A stretch of 64,000 nucleotides of DNA from contig JAJEHS010000004.1 in assembly GCA_022823605.1 (NCBI GenBank), forward strand, positions 1-64,000, read 5' to 3'. Position 1 is the stretch's first letter; each line of letters opens with the position of its first letter. The stretch comes from Paracoccaceae bacterium. Its GTDB lineage: Bacteria > Pseudomonadota > Alphaproteobacteria > Rhodobacterales > Rhodobacteraceae. A program made the translations under genes and the position numbers. Under the pieces are notes generated by a model that saw only the letters and a list, made by a program, of their open reading frames with translations, was not told the DNA's origin and ran no database searches. This document shows positions 18,837 through 26,503 of this stretch, one piece after another.

Positions 18837-19409
18837 ATGTACGTATTAATTGATAATTTCGACAGTTTTACCTACAACCTGGTTCAACATCTTGGAGTTC
18901 TGGGGGCAAAGGTAAGTGTTTACAGAAACAACGAGATTACCTCGGACGAAGTTGTTGCATTGAATCCCAAGGGGATTATCATATCCCCTGGCCCTTGTGG
19001 TCCGGAAAATACGGGCATCTGTATCAGCCTGACTCAGGCTGCCGCTCAATCCCGTATTCCACTCCTTGGTGTTTGTCTAGGGCATCAGGTTATTGGCGTA
19101 ACCTTCGGGGGCAAAACAATAATCAATGATGAAATCGTTCATGGAAAAATAGGCCGGATTGAGCATGATGGAACTGGTGTGATGGCTGGATTAGAGTCCC
19201 CCGTTCATGCAACTCGCTATCATTCACTGGTGGTGGAACGTGAATCGCTACCCGAGTGTCTGAAAATCAATAGTTGGCTGGAAAACGGAACAATCATGGG
19301 GCTCCAGCATGAGAGTCTACCTATCCATGGGGTTCAGTTTCACCCCGAAAGCATAGCAACCGACAAGGGCTTCAACATTCTTGATAATTTTTTGAAGTTA
19401 ACACATTGA
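18837..19409 (+). CDS. trpG: anthranilate synthase component II (glutamine amidotransferase)
   Basis: Supplies ammonia from glutamine to TrpE. The 190 residues form a class I glutamine amidotransferase: [11 protein letters not shown] near residue 51, nucleophile Cys in GVCLGHQ near residue 79, and the His-Glu pair in GVQFHPESI near the C-terminus. It ends 10 bases before trpD. A separate TrpG (not fused to TrpE or TrpD) is the common arrangement. It could also serve p-aminobenzoate synthesis, as in other bacteria with one such subunit. Confidence 0.96.
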   Translation: MYVLIDNFDSFTYNLVQHLGVLGAKVSVYRNNEITSDEVVALNPKGIIISPGPCGPENTGICISLTQAAAQSRIPLLGVCLGHQVIGVTFGGKTIINDEIVHGKIGRIEHDGTGVMAGLESPVHATRYHSLVVERESLPECLKINSWLENGTIMGLQHESLPIHGVQFHPESIATDKGFNILDNFLKLTH

Positions 19410-19419
19410 TTTTGGAATT

Positions 19420-20430
19420 ATGGAAACGTTTAAGGAATTGATCTCACTTGCCTGTGAAGGGCCATTAAGCAGGACACAGGCTGAACGGGCCTTCTTCGAA
19501 ATTATGGATGGGGAAGTATCACCCGTATTAATTGCCGGATTTCTCATTGCCCTGAAGGTACGGGGCGAGACAATCGACGAGTTTGCAGCCGCTGCTTCGG
19601 TCATGCGTGACAAATGCCTTGCGGTCAAGGCTCCTGACCGGGCCATGGATATTGTTGGTACGGGCGGTGACAGCAAGGGTACCCTGAATATATCAACAGC
19701 AACAGCCTTGGTGGTAGCTGGAGCAGGTGTAACCGTAGCCAAGCATGGCAACCGTAACCTTTCGTCCAAATCCGGTGCTGCCGATGCCCTTACCAATCTT
19801 GGTATCAATGTAATGGTTGGTCCTGATACTGTGAACGAGGCAATCGACAAGGCTGGCATCGGGTTCATGATGGCCCCAATGCATCATCCAGCCATGAAAC
19901 ATGTCATGCCGGTTCGCCAGGAATTGGGAACAAGAACGATTTTCAACATATTGGGACCATTGACCAACCCAGCCAAGGTCAAATATCAACTAACAGGTGC
20001 TTTTGCGAAAGAACTAATCGTGCCCATGGCCGAGACACTCAAGGAATTGGGAACAAAGTGTGCTTGGCTGGTTCATGGTGCTGATGGAACGGATGAGGTT
20101 TCAATTTCAGGCATAACCCATATTGCTCAACTTGAAAATGGTGTCGTCACCGAAAAGATACTCCACCCCGAAGACGCAGGGCTTCCCGTCCACCCGCTTG
20201 ATGAGATAAAGGGTGGCACACCCGAGGTCAATGCAGAGGCCATAAAGCTACTATTGGGTGGGGAACACTCGCCCTACCGTGATGCCGTCTTATTGAATTC
20301 CGCCTGTGCCCTCGTAATCATTGGACTGGCAGACACCCTCAGGCAAGGAGTTGAAATTGCCAGGGAGAGTATCGATTCCGGCTCGGCTAGGGACAGACTC
20401 GGGCAGCTGGTCTCAATTACCAACAGTTGA
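19420..20430 (+). CDS. trpD: anthranilate phosphoribosyltransferase
   Basis: Transfers phosphoribosyl from PRPP to anthranilate. The 336-residue length is typical. The PRPP-binding loop [17 protein letters not shown] (about residues 79-95) and [15 protein letters not shown] are intact, as are [33 protein letters not shown], split over adjacent blocks. Its stop touches the start region of trpC, implying coupled translation. Confidence 0.97.
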   Translation: METFKELISLACEGPLSRTQAERAFFEIMDGEVSPVLIAGFLIALKVRGETIDEFAAAASVMRDKCLAVKAPDRAMDIVGTGGDSKGTLNISTATALVVAGAGVTVAKHGNRNLSSKSGAADALTNLGINVMVGPDTVNEAIDKAGIGFMMAPMHHPAMKHVMPVRQELGTRTIFNILGPLTNPAKVKYQLTGAFAKELIVPMAETLKELGTKCAWLVHGADGTDEVSISGITHIAQLENGVVTEKILHPEDAGLPVHPLDEIKGGTPEVNAEAIKLLLGGEHSPYRDAVLLNSACALVIIGLADTLRQGVEIARESIDSGSARDRLGQLVSITNS

Positions 20431-20435
20431 TTGTT

Positions 20436-21239
20436 GTGAATTCAATTCTAGAGAAAATCCGAGCCTACAAGATTGAGGAAATAAAGAACCTCAAATCCAG
20501 GTATAGCCTAAGTGCTCTGGAGGACATAATTCGCGAACAGCTTCTTCCCAAGGGTTTTCAAAATTCACTGAAAGCCGTCAGCAATCAGAGCTATGGCTTG
20601 ATTGCCGAAGTGAAGAAAGCCAGCCCTTCCAAGGGAATAATCAGAGAAGATTTTACTCCTCTGGAGTTAGCCAAGGCCTATGAATCAGGTGGTGCCACCT
20701 GTATCTCCGTACTAACTGATTATCCCAGTTTTCAGGGTAAGGGGAAGTATTTAAGCGAGATATCAAAAACCGTTAAACTCCCTACCCTTCGCAAGGATTT
20801 CATGTTGGATCCCCATCAGATATATGAATCCCGATCACTTGGAGCAGATTGTATCCTTTTGATCCTTGCCATGATTGATGACTATCTGGCCCGGGAACTT
20901 GAAGAAATTGCACTGAAACTGGGCATGGATATCCTTGTGGAAGTTCATGACAAAGATGAGTTGGAACGAGCACTTGAGTTGAAAACCAGCCTGATTGGTA
21001 TCAACAATAGAAATCTGAATACTTTTCATGTAACTTTGGGTACCTCACTAGAATTGATAAAGGAAATACCTGAAGGAATTCATGTAGTTTCGGAATCGGG
21101 TCTCTTTACCAAGGAAGATCTTGATCTGCTGGCTGAACAGGGAATTAGAAGTTTTCTGATAGGTGAAAGCCTTATGAGGAAGCAGGATATTGTATCTGCG
21201 ACACGGTCCCTGCTCATGAATCCCCTTCCTGAAAATTGA
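20436..21239 (+). CDS. trpC: indole-3-glycerol-phosphate synthase
   Basis: Closes the indole ring in tryptophan synthesis. A TIM-barrel enzyme of about 267 residues with the family blocks EVKKASPSKGIIREDF, TDYPSFQGKGKYL, LPTLRKDFMLDP, GINNRNLNTFHV and SESGLFTKEDL. The GTG at 20436 fits the usual start (SILEKIRAYK); a TTG at 20427 overlapping the trpD stop is an alternative. trpB, trpA and trpF are not in the window, which is normal for the split trp genes of alphaproteobacteria. Confidence 0.95.
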   Translation: MNSILEKIRAYKIEEIKNLKSRYSLSALEDIIREQLLPKGFQNSLKAVSNQSYGLIAEVKKASPSKGIIREDFTPLELAKAYESGGATCISVLTDYPSFQGKGKYLSEISKTVKLPTLRKDFMLDPHQIYESRSLGADCILLILAMIDDYLARELEEIALKLGMDILVEVHDKDELERALELKTSLIGINNRNLNTFHVTLGTSLELIKEIPEGIHVVSESGLFTKEDLDLLAEQGIRSFLIGESLMRKQDIVSATRSLLMNPLPEN

Positions 21240-21243
21240 GCCG

Positions 21244-21720
21244 ATGACCAAGTTTACCCATTTTGATGATCAAGGTAAGGCCCATATGGTCAATATCTCG
21301 AACAAGGAGGAAACCAGGAGAATTGCCATTGCCAGAGGTGAAGTACTGGTTGATCAAAAAACCCTCAAACTTATTGAAACGGAAAGTATTGGCAAGGGAG
21401 ATGTTCTTGGTGTTGCCAGATTGGCGGGTATTATGGGTGCCAAAAATACTTCCGGTACCATACCCTTGTGTCATCCCTTGCAGATATCCTCGATTGAGAT
21501 TGATTTTCAAATCCAAAATGATAATCACACCATTTTAATTGAGGCCAAGGTAACAACAGTTGGTAAGACAGGCGTTGAAATGGAAGCACTTGTCGGAGTA
21601 TCGGTTGCGGCCCTGACAATCTATGACATGGTAAAATCCGTTGATAAGGGTGTTACCATAAACAATATCCATCTTGCCTATAAAGAGGGCGGGAAATCAG
21701 GAACGTATGTGGCTTCATGA
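21244..21720 (+). CDS. moaC: cyclic pyranopterin monophosphate synthase
   Basis: Second step of molybdenum cofactor synthesis, forming cyclic pyranopterin monophosphate. 158 residues with the signatures IPLCHPLQIS and GKTGVEMEALVGVSVAALTIYDM near the C-terminus; the last residues contain the conserved lysine of KEGGKSG. It begins 4 bases after trpC and overlaps moeA by four bases (ATGA), so trpC-moaC-moeA is likely one operon. The sulfite dehydrogenase at 11.7 kb is a local user of the cofactor. Confidence 0.96.
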   Translation: MTKFTHFDDQGKAHMVNISNKEETRRIAIARGEVLVDQKTLKLIETESIGKGDVLGVARLAGIMGAKNTSGTIPLCHPLQISSIEIDFQIQNDNHTILIEAKVTTVGKTGVEMEALVGVSVAALTIYDMVKSVDKGVTINNIHLAYKEGGKSGTYVAS

Positions 21721-22907
21721 TTTCTGTCGGTGAAGCAACTGAACAAATAAGGAAACTGCTGGTTCAAACAGATTCCGAAGAAATTCCGATCAACCGAGCA
21801 AACAACAGAATCCTGGCCGAGGATTTCTATTCAGAAAGGAATCAACCGCCATTCGATACGTCAGCCATGGACGGTTATGCCATACAATCCAAGGATGCCA
21901 TACCCAAGAAGGTACTCAAGGTAATCGGAAATATACCGGCTGGTGCGGAAATTCCCGAAATTACAATTGGTTCCGGCGAGGCTTATCGTATTTTTACAGG
22001 AGCTCCAATACCCCTCGGGGCAGATCGGGTAATCATACAGGAAGATGTTGAGGCAAGTAAAAACACCATAAGGATTAACGATACTTTTGAAAGCAATCCA
22101 TTTATTCGCCCGCTTAGGGGTGATTTTCAAAAAGGATTCTGTATCAAGGCACCCCAACCACTCAAGCCCGGTTTGATATCATTGTTGGCGGCCATGAATG
22201 CTGGTATGTTTAAGGTCAGAAAAAAGCCTGTGGTTTCCATTATTCCCACTGGCGATGAATTGATGATGCCTGGTACAGCTGTACCTGACAACAAAATTGT
22301 TGCCTCCAATATATTTGGACTTCAGGGGATACTTGAAAACAGTGGGGCAGAAGTGAGAATATTGCCCATCGCCAAGGATAATTTCCAAGCTATTTCAACA
22401 TCACTGAATCTTGCCTTGGATTCTGACTTGGTTATAACTGTTGGTGGGGCCTCAGTTGGGGAATATGATCTTGTCAAGGAGGCAGCATCCAGTTTGGGAT
22501 TTGAACTGTCTTTCTACAAAATTGCCATGCGACCTGGAAAGCCGCTCTTTGCTGGCAAGAAGGGATCAACTGTGTTAATCGGATTGCCGGGCAATCCAGT
22601 TTCGGCTCTGGTCTGTGGTTACGTATTCCTTATTCCTGCTATCAAGTACATGATGGGTTTGATAGATTTCGCCAATCCTAGGAAAAAAGCGCGATTGACT
22701 ACACCACTTGGTAAAAATGGAGATCGCGAGCATTACATGAGATCCATCGTGGAACATACGAATGGAGAAGCAACAATTTCGGTTCATGAAAGACAGGATA
22801 GCTCATTGCTAAAAACCTTTTTCAATTCAAATGCCTTGTTGGTTAGACCTAGATCTGATCATCCCCGTCAGGCGGGAGAAATTGTCGAGTATATGGAACT
22901 TCTTTAG
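21717..22907 (+). CDS. moeA: molybdopterin molybdenumtransferase
   Basis: Inserts molybdate into adenylated molybdopterin. 396 residues with DTSAMDGYA near residue 46, GDELMMPG, TVGGASVGEYD in the MoaB/Mog-like domain, and LPGNPVSALV near residue 287. The start overlaps the moaC stop, and the C-terminal domain IV is complete. In many alphaproteobacteria moeA is followed by lexA and comEC; here gltX follows after about 90 bases. Confidence 0.95.
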   Translation: MISVGEATEQIRKLLVQTDSEEIPINRANNRILAEDFYSERNQPPFDTSAMDGYAIQSKDAIPKKVLKVIGNIPAGAEIPEITIGSGEAYRIFTGAPIPLGADRVIIQEDVEASKNTIRINDTFESNPFIRPLRGDFQKGFCIKAPQPLKPGLISLLAAMNAGMFKVRKKPVVSIIPTGDELMMPGTAVPDNKIVASNIFGLQGILENSGAEVRILPIAKDNFQAISTSLNLALDSDLVITVGGASVGEYDLVKEAASSLGFELSFYKIAMRPGKPLFAGKKGSTVLIGLPGNPVSALVCGYVFLIPAIKYMMGLIDFANPRKKARLTTPLGKNGDREHYMRSIVEHTNGEATISVHERQDSSLLKTFFNSNALLVRPRSDHPRQAGEIVEYMELL

Positions 22908-22998
22908 CTTGTTGAGGGAATTCCCTAGGCAAACTTGTTAAACTCGAATTATTAAATCATATATTCAGGTACCTACAAATTAATCATCAGGTGCTATA

Positions 22999-24423
22999 GT
23001 GACCTCTTCAAGGATTGTTACAAGATTTGCTCCCTCCCCTACTGGAAAGCTCCATATCGGGGGTGCCAGGACAGCATTGTTCAACTGGCTGTTTGCCAGA
23101 GCCAATAACGGGAAGTTTCTACTCCGTATTGAAGACACTGACAGGGAACGGTCATCCGAGGAAGCAACAGAGCAAATTCTGGTCAGCCTGAAGTGGTTGA
23201 ACCTTGATTGGGATGATGCTCCCATCAGCCAATTTTCCCGTAAAGCCTTACATCACGAGAAAGCCCTGGAGTTGCTGCAATCTGGTGGCGCTTACAAGTG
23301 TTTTGCCACACCTGAAGAAATTTCAGATATAAGGGCAGAACTCAAGGCCAGGGGAAGTACTACCTTATTTATCAGTCCTTGGCGTGAAGTTCCTGAAGAA
23401 CAACATCCAGAATTGCCTTATACTATCAGGCTTAAAACTCCAGAAACCGGAAAGTCAATCATCAAGGACAAGGTGTTCGGCGAAATCAGCATCGACAATG
23501 AAACGATTGATGATTTGATCATCCTTCGATCAGACGGTTCACCAACTTACAATTTTGCCGTTGTCGTTGATGATCATGATATGGAAGTATCCCACATTAT
23601 ACGAGGTGATGATCATATTGCGAATACCTTCAAGCAAAAATTAATTTATGAGGCCTTCGGTTGGGATTTACCGGTTTTTGCACATGTTCCGCTTATACTT
23701 AACGAACAAGGCAAAAAACTTTCCAAGCGTGAAGGTTCAACTGGTACGGAATTATATCAGGCAGAAGGATATCTTCCCGAGGTGGTATTCAATTTTCTTG
23801 CCAGGTTGGGATGGAGTCATGGCACGGAAGAGATTTTTACTGCAAGCGAGGCCATAAAGAGTTTTAAATTGGAGGATTTGCGCAAATCCCCTTCCCGGTT
23901 AGATCACGGAATCCTAAAACATCTTTCCGGTCAATATATTGCCAACCTCAAGCCTGAAGAGCTTTATCTGAATTTGCTTACCTTTATGGAACACAGCAAA
24001 TCCGGGAATATTCCAAAGGCCAAGGAGGAACTGGTCAAGAAGGCCCTTCCATTGGTACAAACACGCTCCAAGACCCTGCAGGAAGTTTGGGATGGTCTTG
24101 AATTCGTATTGTGTGAAACTGTTAGTTATGATGAAAAAAGCCAAAAGGTCCTTGAATCAACTCCCCCAGAACAGATTTGGAAGTTTTGGTATGAGCTGGC
24201 CTACCTTTCTTGGGAAAGAGATGTCCTTGAGGAATATGCCTCTGCATTCGGGTCCGAATTAAATTTGGGTCTCGGAAAGGTTTTACAACCAGTACGAGCC
24301 GCTTTGGTAGGAAAAACGGTTTCACCGAGTGTGTTTGATGTAATGATTGTTCTTGGCAAGGAAGAAAGCCGACACAGGCTTGCTTCAGCAATCAAAATGG
24401 CCCTCGAATATCAACGAGGTTGA
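22999..24423 (+). CDS. gltX: glutamate--tRNA ligase
   Basis: Class I aminoacyl-tRNA synthetase, 474 residues. The HIGH-type motif is FAPSPTGKLHIGGART (about residues 10-25) and the KMSKS-type motif is KKLSKREG near residue 240. The C-terminal anticodon-binding region is present. The start is a GTG with AGGTGC ahead of it. The region upstream contains a 12-base perfect palindrome (22915-22926) of unknown meaning. A discriminating or non-discriminating specificity cannot be decided from what I can see. Confidence 0.96.
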   Translation: MTSSRIVTRFAPSPTGKLHIGGARTALFNWLFARANNGKFLLRIEDTDRERSSEEATEQILVSLKWLNLDWDDAPISQFSRKALHHEKALELLQSGGAYKCFATPEEISDIRAELKARGSTTLFISPWREVPEEQHPELPYTIRLKTPETGKSIIKDKVFGEISIDNETIDDLIILRSDGSPTYNFAVVVDDHDMEVSHIIRGDDHIANTFKQKLIYEAFGWDLPVFAHVPLILNEQGKKLSKREGSTGTELYQAEGYLPEVVFNFLARLGWSHGTEEIFTASEAIKSFKLEDLRKSPSRLDHGILKHLSGQYIANLKPEELYLNLLTFMEHSKSGNIPKAKEELVKKALPLVQTRSKTLQEVWDGLEFVLCETVSYDEKSQKVLESTPPEQIWKFWYELAYLSWERDVLEEYASAFGSELNLGLGKVLQPVRAALVGKTVSPSVFDVMIVLGKEESRHRLASAIKMALEYQRG

Positions 24424-24425
24424 TT

Positions 24426-24560
24426 TTACTGGGCAATAGCCTTTTCTTCATCCGAAGACAATTTATACTTTCGAATAAAATTATTCTGAGGATCAATCCC
24501 TTTTTGCCGATTGATACTTTCAATAAATGATTGGGGCAATATTCCAAACGAGTGAATCAT
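24426..24560 (-). CDS. possible small protein of 44 residues, unrecognised
   Basis: An ATG-started frame on the minus strand just behind gltX. The sequence (FGILPQSFIESINRQKGIDP, then NNFIRKYKLSSDEEKAIA) has protein-like composition and faintly recalls the N-terminus of lysine 2,3-aminomutase-like proteins, where a P-x-x-F segment is followed by DP and an acidic S-x-E-E. No ribosome binding site is clear and nothing continues it, so it may be the start of a lost gene. Low certainty. Confidence 0.25.
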   Translation of the reverse strand: MIHSFGILPQSFIESINRQKGIDPQNNFIRKYKLSSDEEKAIAQ

Positions 24561-24620
24561 TTATTGATATTTGACAATCCAGCCTGTGATATGGTTGACA
24601 AGAATGATTACCATTAGTAT

Positions 24621-24641
24621 GTATTACAGTAGTTGTAATAC
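24621..24641. promoter_or_regulatory. inverted repeat upstream of gltA (8-base arms)
   Basis: GTATTACA, a 5-base spacer, then TGTAATAC: perfect arms, about 150 bases ahead of gltA. It has the size of a dimeric regulator site. No regulator can be named. Confidence 0.35.
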
Positions 24642-24708
24642 TCCTGAAAATCACAATAGGCACCTCCTTACGCAGTCAGGTGCGTCGGGTTTACATCACT
24701 TGCTTGGA

Positions 24709-24723
24709 TTTGGTTCAACCAAA
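24709..24723. promoter_or_regulatory. 15-base palindrome upstream of gltA
   Basis: TTTGGTT-C-AACCAAA, perfect, ending 66 bases before the gltA start. Together with the dyad at 24621-24641 it suggests regulated expression of citrate synthase. Function is inferred from symmetry and position only. Confidence 0.35.
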
Positions 24724-24789
24724 CAGGACTTACTTTCAAATATTGATATTCAGTTCTCCAACTGAACACGATTACATACATGAGGTCAT

Positions 24790-26091
24790 ATGACAAAAGC
24801 CAATAGATTTGTTTCAATGGATATTAATGGCAAAGAATACAAGTTTCCATTTAAATCTCCAACCGCCGGGCCGGATGTTATTGATATCAGGAATCTTTAT
24901 AAAGAAGCCGATGTGTTTACCTATGATCCCGGATTTACATCCACTGCTTCCTGTGAATCGGACATAACCTTTATTGATGGAGAAAAAGGGATTTTACAAT
25001 ACCGGGGGTACAGCATTGAGGACCTTGCCGAACATTCCCATTTTCTAGAGGTTTGTTTCCTTCTGCTCTATGGTCATTTGCCAACCTATGATGAAATGGT
25101 CAGGTTTGAAGAACGTGTTACCATGCATACCATGGTTCATGAGCAGTTGATTAATTTCTACAGAGGATTCCGTCGGGATGCCCATCCAATGGCGATTATT
25201 ACAGGTGTAGTCGGAGCACTCTCGGCATTTTATCATGACTCCATTGATATAAATGATCCCCAGCAAAGGGAAATCGCCTGCATCAGGATGATTGCCAAGT
25301 TGCCAACCATTGTTGCCATGGCCTATAAATACTCCATTGGTCAACCGTATATGTATCCAAGCAACGATCTCGATTATTCTTCAAATTTCCTGATGATGTG
25401 TTTCTCGGTACCACCCGAGAAATACGAAAACAATGAAATCATCAGTACTGCTATGGATCGCATTTTCATGCTCCATGCCGATCATGAACAAAATGCCTCA
25501 ACCTCAACCGTCAGGTTGGCTGGATCATCAGGTGCCAACCCGTTTGCCTGTATCGCTGCCGGAATTGCCTGCCTTTGGGGGCCAGCCCATGGGGGAGCCA
25601 ATGAAGCTTGCCTGAAAATGCTTCACGAGATTGGTTCACCAGACAAAATTCCGGAATATCTGAAAAAGGCCAAGGACAAGAATGATCCCTTCAGGTTGAT
25701 GGGTTTTGGTCATAGGGTTTATAAAAACTTTGATCCACGGGCTCATGTAATGAAAAAATCGGCTGATGCTGTACTTGATCTGGTTGATAGCAAGAACAAG
25801 CCCATTCTAAATGTTGCCAAGGAACTGGAAAGAATTGCCCTGGAAGACGATTATTTCAGAGAAAGAAAACTATACCCGAATGTGGATTTCTATTCAGGTA
25901 TAATTCTCGACGCCCTGGGTTTCCCAACTTCGATGTTTACTCCGATTTTTGCCCTGTCTAGAACTGTTGGCTGGATTTCTCAATGGAAGGAGATGATTAT
26001 TGATCCCACACTTAAGATTGGAAGACCCAGGCAGAAGTACATGGGCAAGGTCAATCTGGAATATATTCCCGTTGAAAATCGTCCGAAGTAG
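24790..26091 (+). CDS. gltA: citrate synthase
   Basis: Condenses oxaloacetate with acetyl-CoA at the entry to the citric acid cycle. 433 residues, the length of the NADH-sensitive hexameric type I enzyme. Catalytic segments: [25 protein letters not shown] and the aspartate in [10 protein letters not shown] conserved N-terminal beta region ([24 protein letters not shown]) is present. It has its own upstream region of about 360 bases with two inverted repeats. gltX-gltA adjacency is common in alphaproteobacteria. Confidence 0.97.
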   Translation: MTKANRFVSMDINGKEYKFPFKSPTAGPDVIDIRNLYKEADVFTYDPGFTSTASCESDITFIDGEKGILQYRGYSIEDLAEHSHFLEVCFLLLYGHLPTYDEMVRFEERVTMHTMVHEQLINFYRGFRRDAHPMAIITGVVGALSAFYHDSIDINDPQQREIACIRMIAKLPTIVAMAYKYSIGQPYMYPSNDLDYSSNFLMMCFSVPPEKYENNEIISTAMDRIFMLHADHEQNASTSTVRLAGSSGANPFACIAAGIACLWGPAHGGANEACLKMLHEIGSPDKIPEYLKKAKDKNDPFRLMGFGHRVYKNFDPRAHVMKKSADAVLDLVDSKNKPILNVAKELERIALEDDYFRERKLYPNVDFYSGIILDALGFPTSMFTPIFALSRTVGWISQWKEMIIDPTLKIGRPRQKYMGKVNLEYIPVENRPK

Positions 26092-26215
26092 TTTTTGATT
26101 GGGACTTTACCCAGTAAGTATGTCTGCACCAATAGTCTGTTCCATTATAATCGCACAAGTAGGGCTAACGGATTCAAAACGATCAATAAAACCTGTATTG
26201 ATTTGTCGGGGAAAA

Positions 26216-26503
26216 TTAGGACGTATTCTTCCTACTTGCCCTTGACCGACGTCGATTGGTTCTGGTTTTGTTGGTTTTCAGGCCTTCGCGTAGGATCCCA
26301 GTCATGGGATGATCGGGATACTCCTTTTGGTAAATGGTCAAAAGGTCGATAATCAACCCAAAAGTGTCCTGATCTATTGGTATACCCAAAGCCCAGTCAA
26401 GAAAAATGCTTCTGTATTCTTCATCCTTCAGGGGCTCCATCCGATAAGCTTCGTAGATCAACCCCCTAGGGTCTGCTGAATGATAATGTAACTTTTTGTT
26501 CAT
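26216..26503 (-). CDS. conserved hypothetical protein behind glnE
   Basis: 95 residues, no membrane segment or known catalytic motif. The start (HYHSADPRGLIYEAYRMEPL), the SIFLDWALGIP block and the DHPMTGILREGL block resemble a small protein family I associate with alphaproteobacteria, without a function I can name. The C-terminus is basic (RTRNRRRS-like, many Arg and Lys). Its start is directly behind the glnE stop, so it is translated from the same message and may be coupled to it. Confidence 0.7.
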   Translation of the reverse strand: MNKKLHYHSADPRGLIYEAYRMEPLKDEEYRSIFLDWALGIPIDQDTFGLIIDLLTIYQKEYPDHPMTGILREGLKTNKTRTNRRRSRASRKNTS

